Below are positions 6,807 to 6,827 of a stretch of DNA of 6,827 nt, piece by piece. The position numbers and the translations under genes are program-made. Numbering within the stretch: the first letter of the stretch is position 1; every line of letters starts with the position of its first letter. The notes under the pieces are model-generated. The model was not told the DNA's origin. It did not search any database and saw only the letters and a program-made list of their open reading frames with translations. The stretch spans positions 1 through 6,827 of the forward strand of contig DMJN01000297.1 in assembly GCA_003451715.1 (NCBI GenBank). Direction: 5' to 3'. The stretch comes from Gammaproteobacteria bacterium. Its GTDB lineage: Bacteria > Pseudomonadota > Gammaproteobacteria > Pseudomonadales > Pseudohongiellaceae.

Positions 6807-6827
6807 TCGCATACTCCAGACATTCCT
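6793..6827 (-). CDS. Possible C-terminal tail of MurG (partial, runs off right edge)
   Basis: The reading frame that enters from the right edge encodes [10 protein letters not shown] and ends with TGA at 6795-6793. It overlaps the start of murC by 14 nt. MurG, the transferase that makes lipid II, precedes murC in gammaproteobacterial dcw clusters. MurG proteins often end in a helix of the form V(A/C)..C...A, which this short stretch loosely resembles. Only ten residues are visible, so the call rests mainly on position. The other two frames show no stop here, so the upstream gene could also end elsewhere. Confidence 0.3.
   Translation of the reverse strand, partial: ECLEYANVGR
6814..6817 (-). 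promoter_or_regulatory. Ribosome binding site that decides the murC start
   Basis: GGAG on the coding strand lies 7 nt before the ATG at 6806 but only 1 nt before the ATG at 6812. This favours the downstream start. A second purine block, AGGA (6824-6827), at the very edge of the window is 11 nt from the ATG at 6812, so the longer start is not excluded. Confidence 0.5.

Overview
This window is a stretch of the division and cell wall (dcw) cluster of a Gram-negative bacterium, most likely a gammaproteobacterium. All recognised genes lie on the minus strand. In transcription order, from the high to the low coordinates, they are (murG tail, tentative)-murC-ddl-ftsQ-ftsA-ftsZ-lpxC. The lipid A enzyme LpxC implies an outer membrane. 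murC next to ddl with no murB between them, lpxC directly after ftsZ, and an FtsZ tail ending DYLDIPAFLRRQAD all match the arrangement in Escherichia and Pseudomonas. The window does not allow a genus to be named.

Layout: murC (about 5376-6806) is followed by a 52-nt AT-rich spacer and ddl (4391-5323). ftsQ starts 8 nt after the ddl stop, with its Shine-Dalgarno sequence overlapping that stop. ftsA follows 58 nt later and ftsZ 38 nt after ftsA. A 347-nt gap (736-1082) then precedes lpxC, which runs off the left edge after 245 codons. A short open frame at the right edge that overlaps the murC start may be the end of murG.

How the genes work together: MurC adds L-alanine to UDP-MurNAc, and Ddl makes the D-Ala-D-Ala dipeptide that ends the peptidoglycan stem. 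FtsZ forms the cytokinetic ring, FtsA ties it to the inner membrane, and FtsQ links the early cytoplasmic ring to the later periplasmic divisome (FtsB/L and FtsWI). LpxC commits UDP-acyl-GlcNAc to lipid A. The cluster therefore couples wall precursor supply, septation and outer-membrane synthesis.

All the proteins look intact and keep the active-site residues that can be located by recalled family motifs. There are no mobile elements, CRISPR arrays, tRNAs or rRNAs. I found no convincing undescribed system. The least explained stretch is the ftsZ-lpxC gap, which holds a weak promoter candidate, a bulged hairpin and a 44-codon open frame of unknown status.
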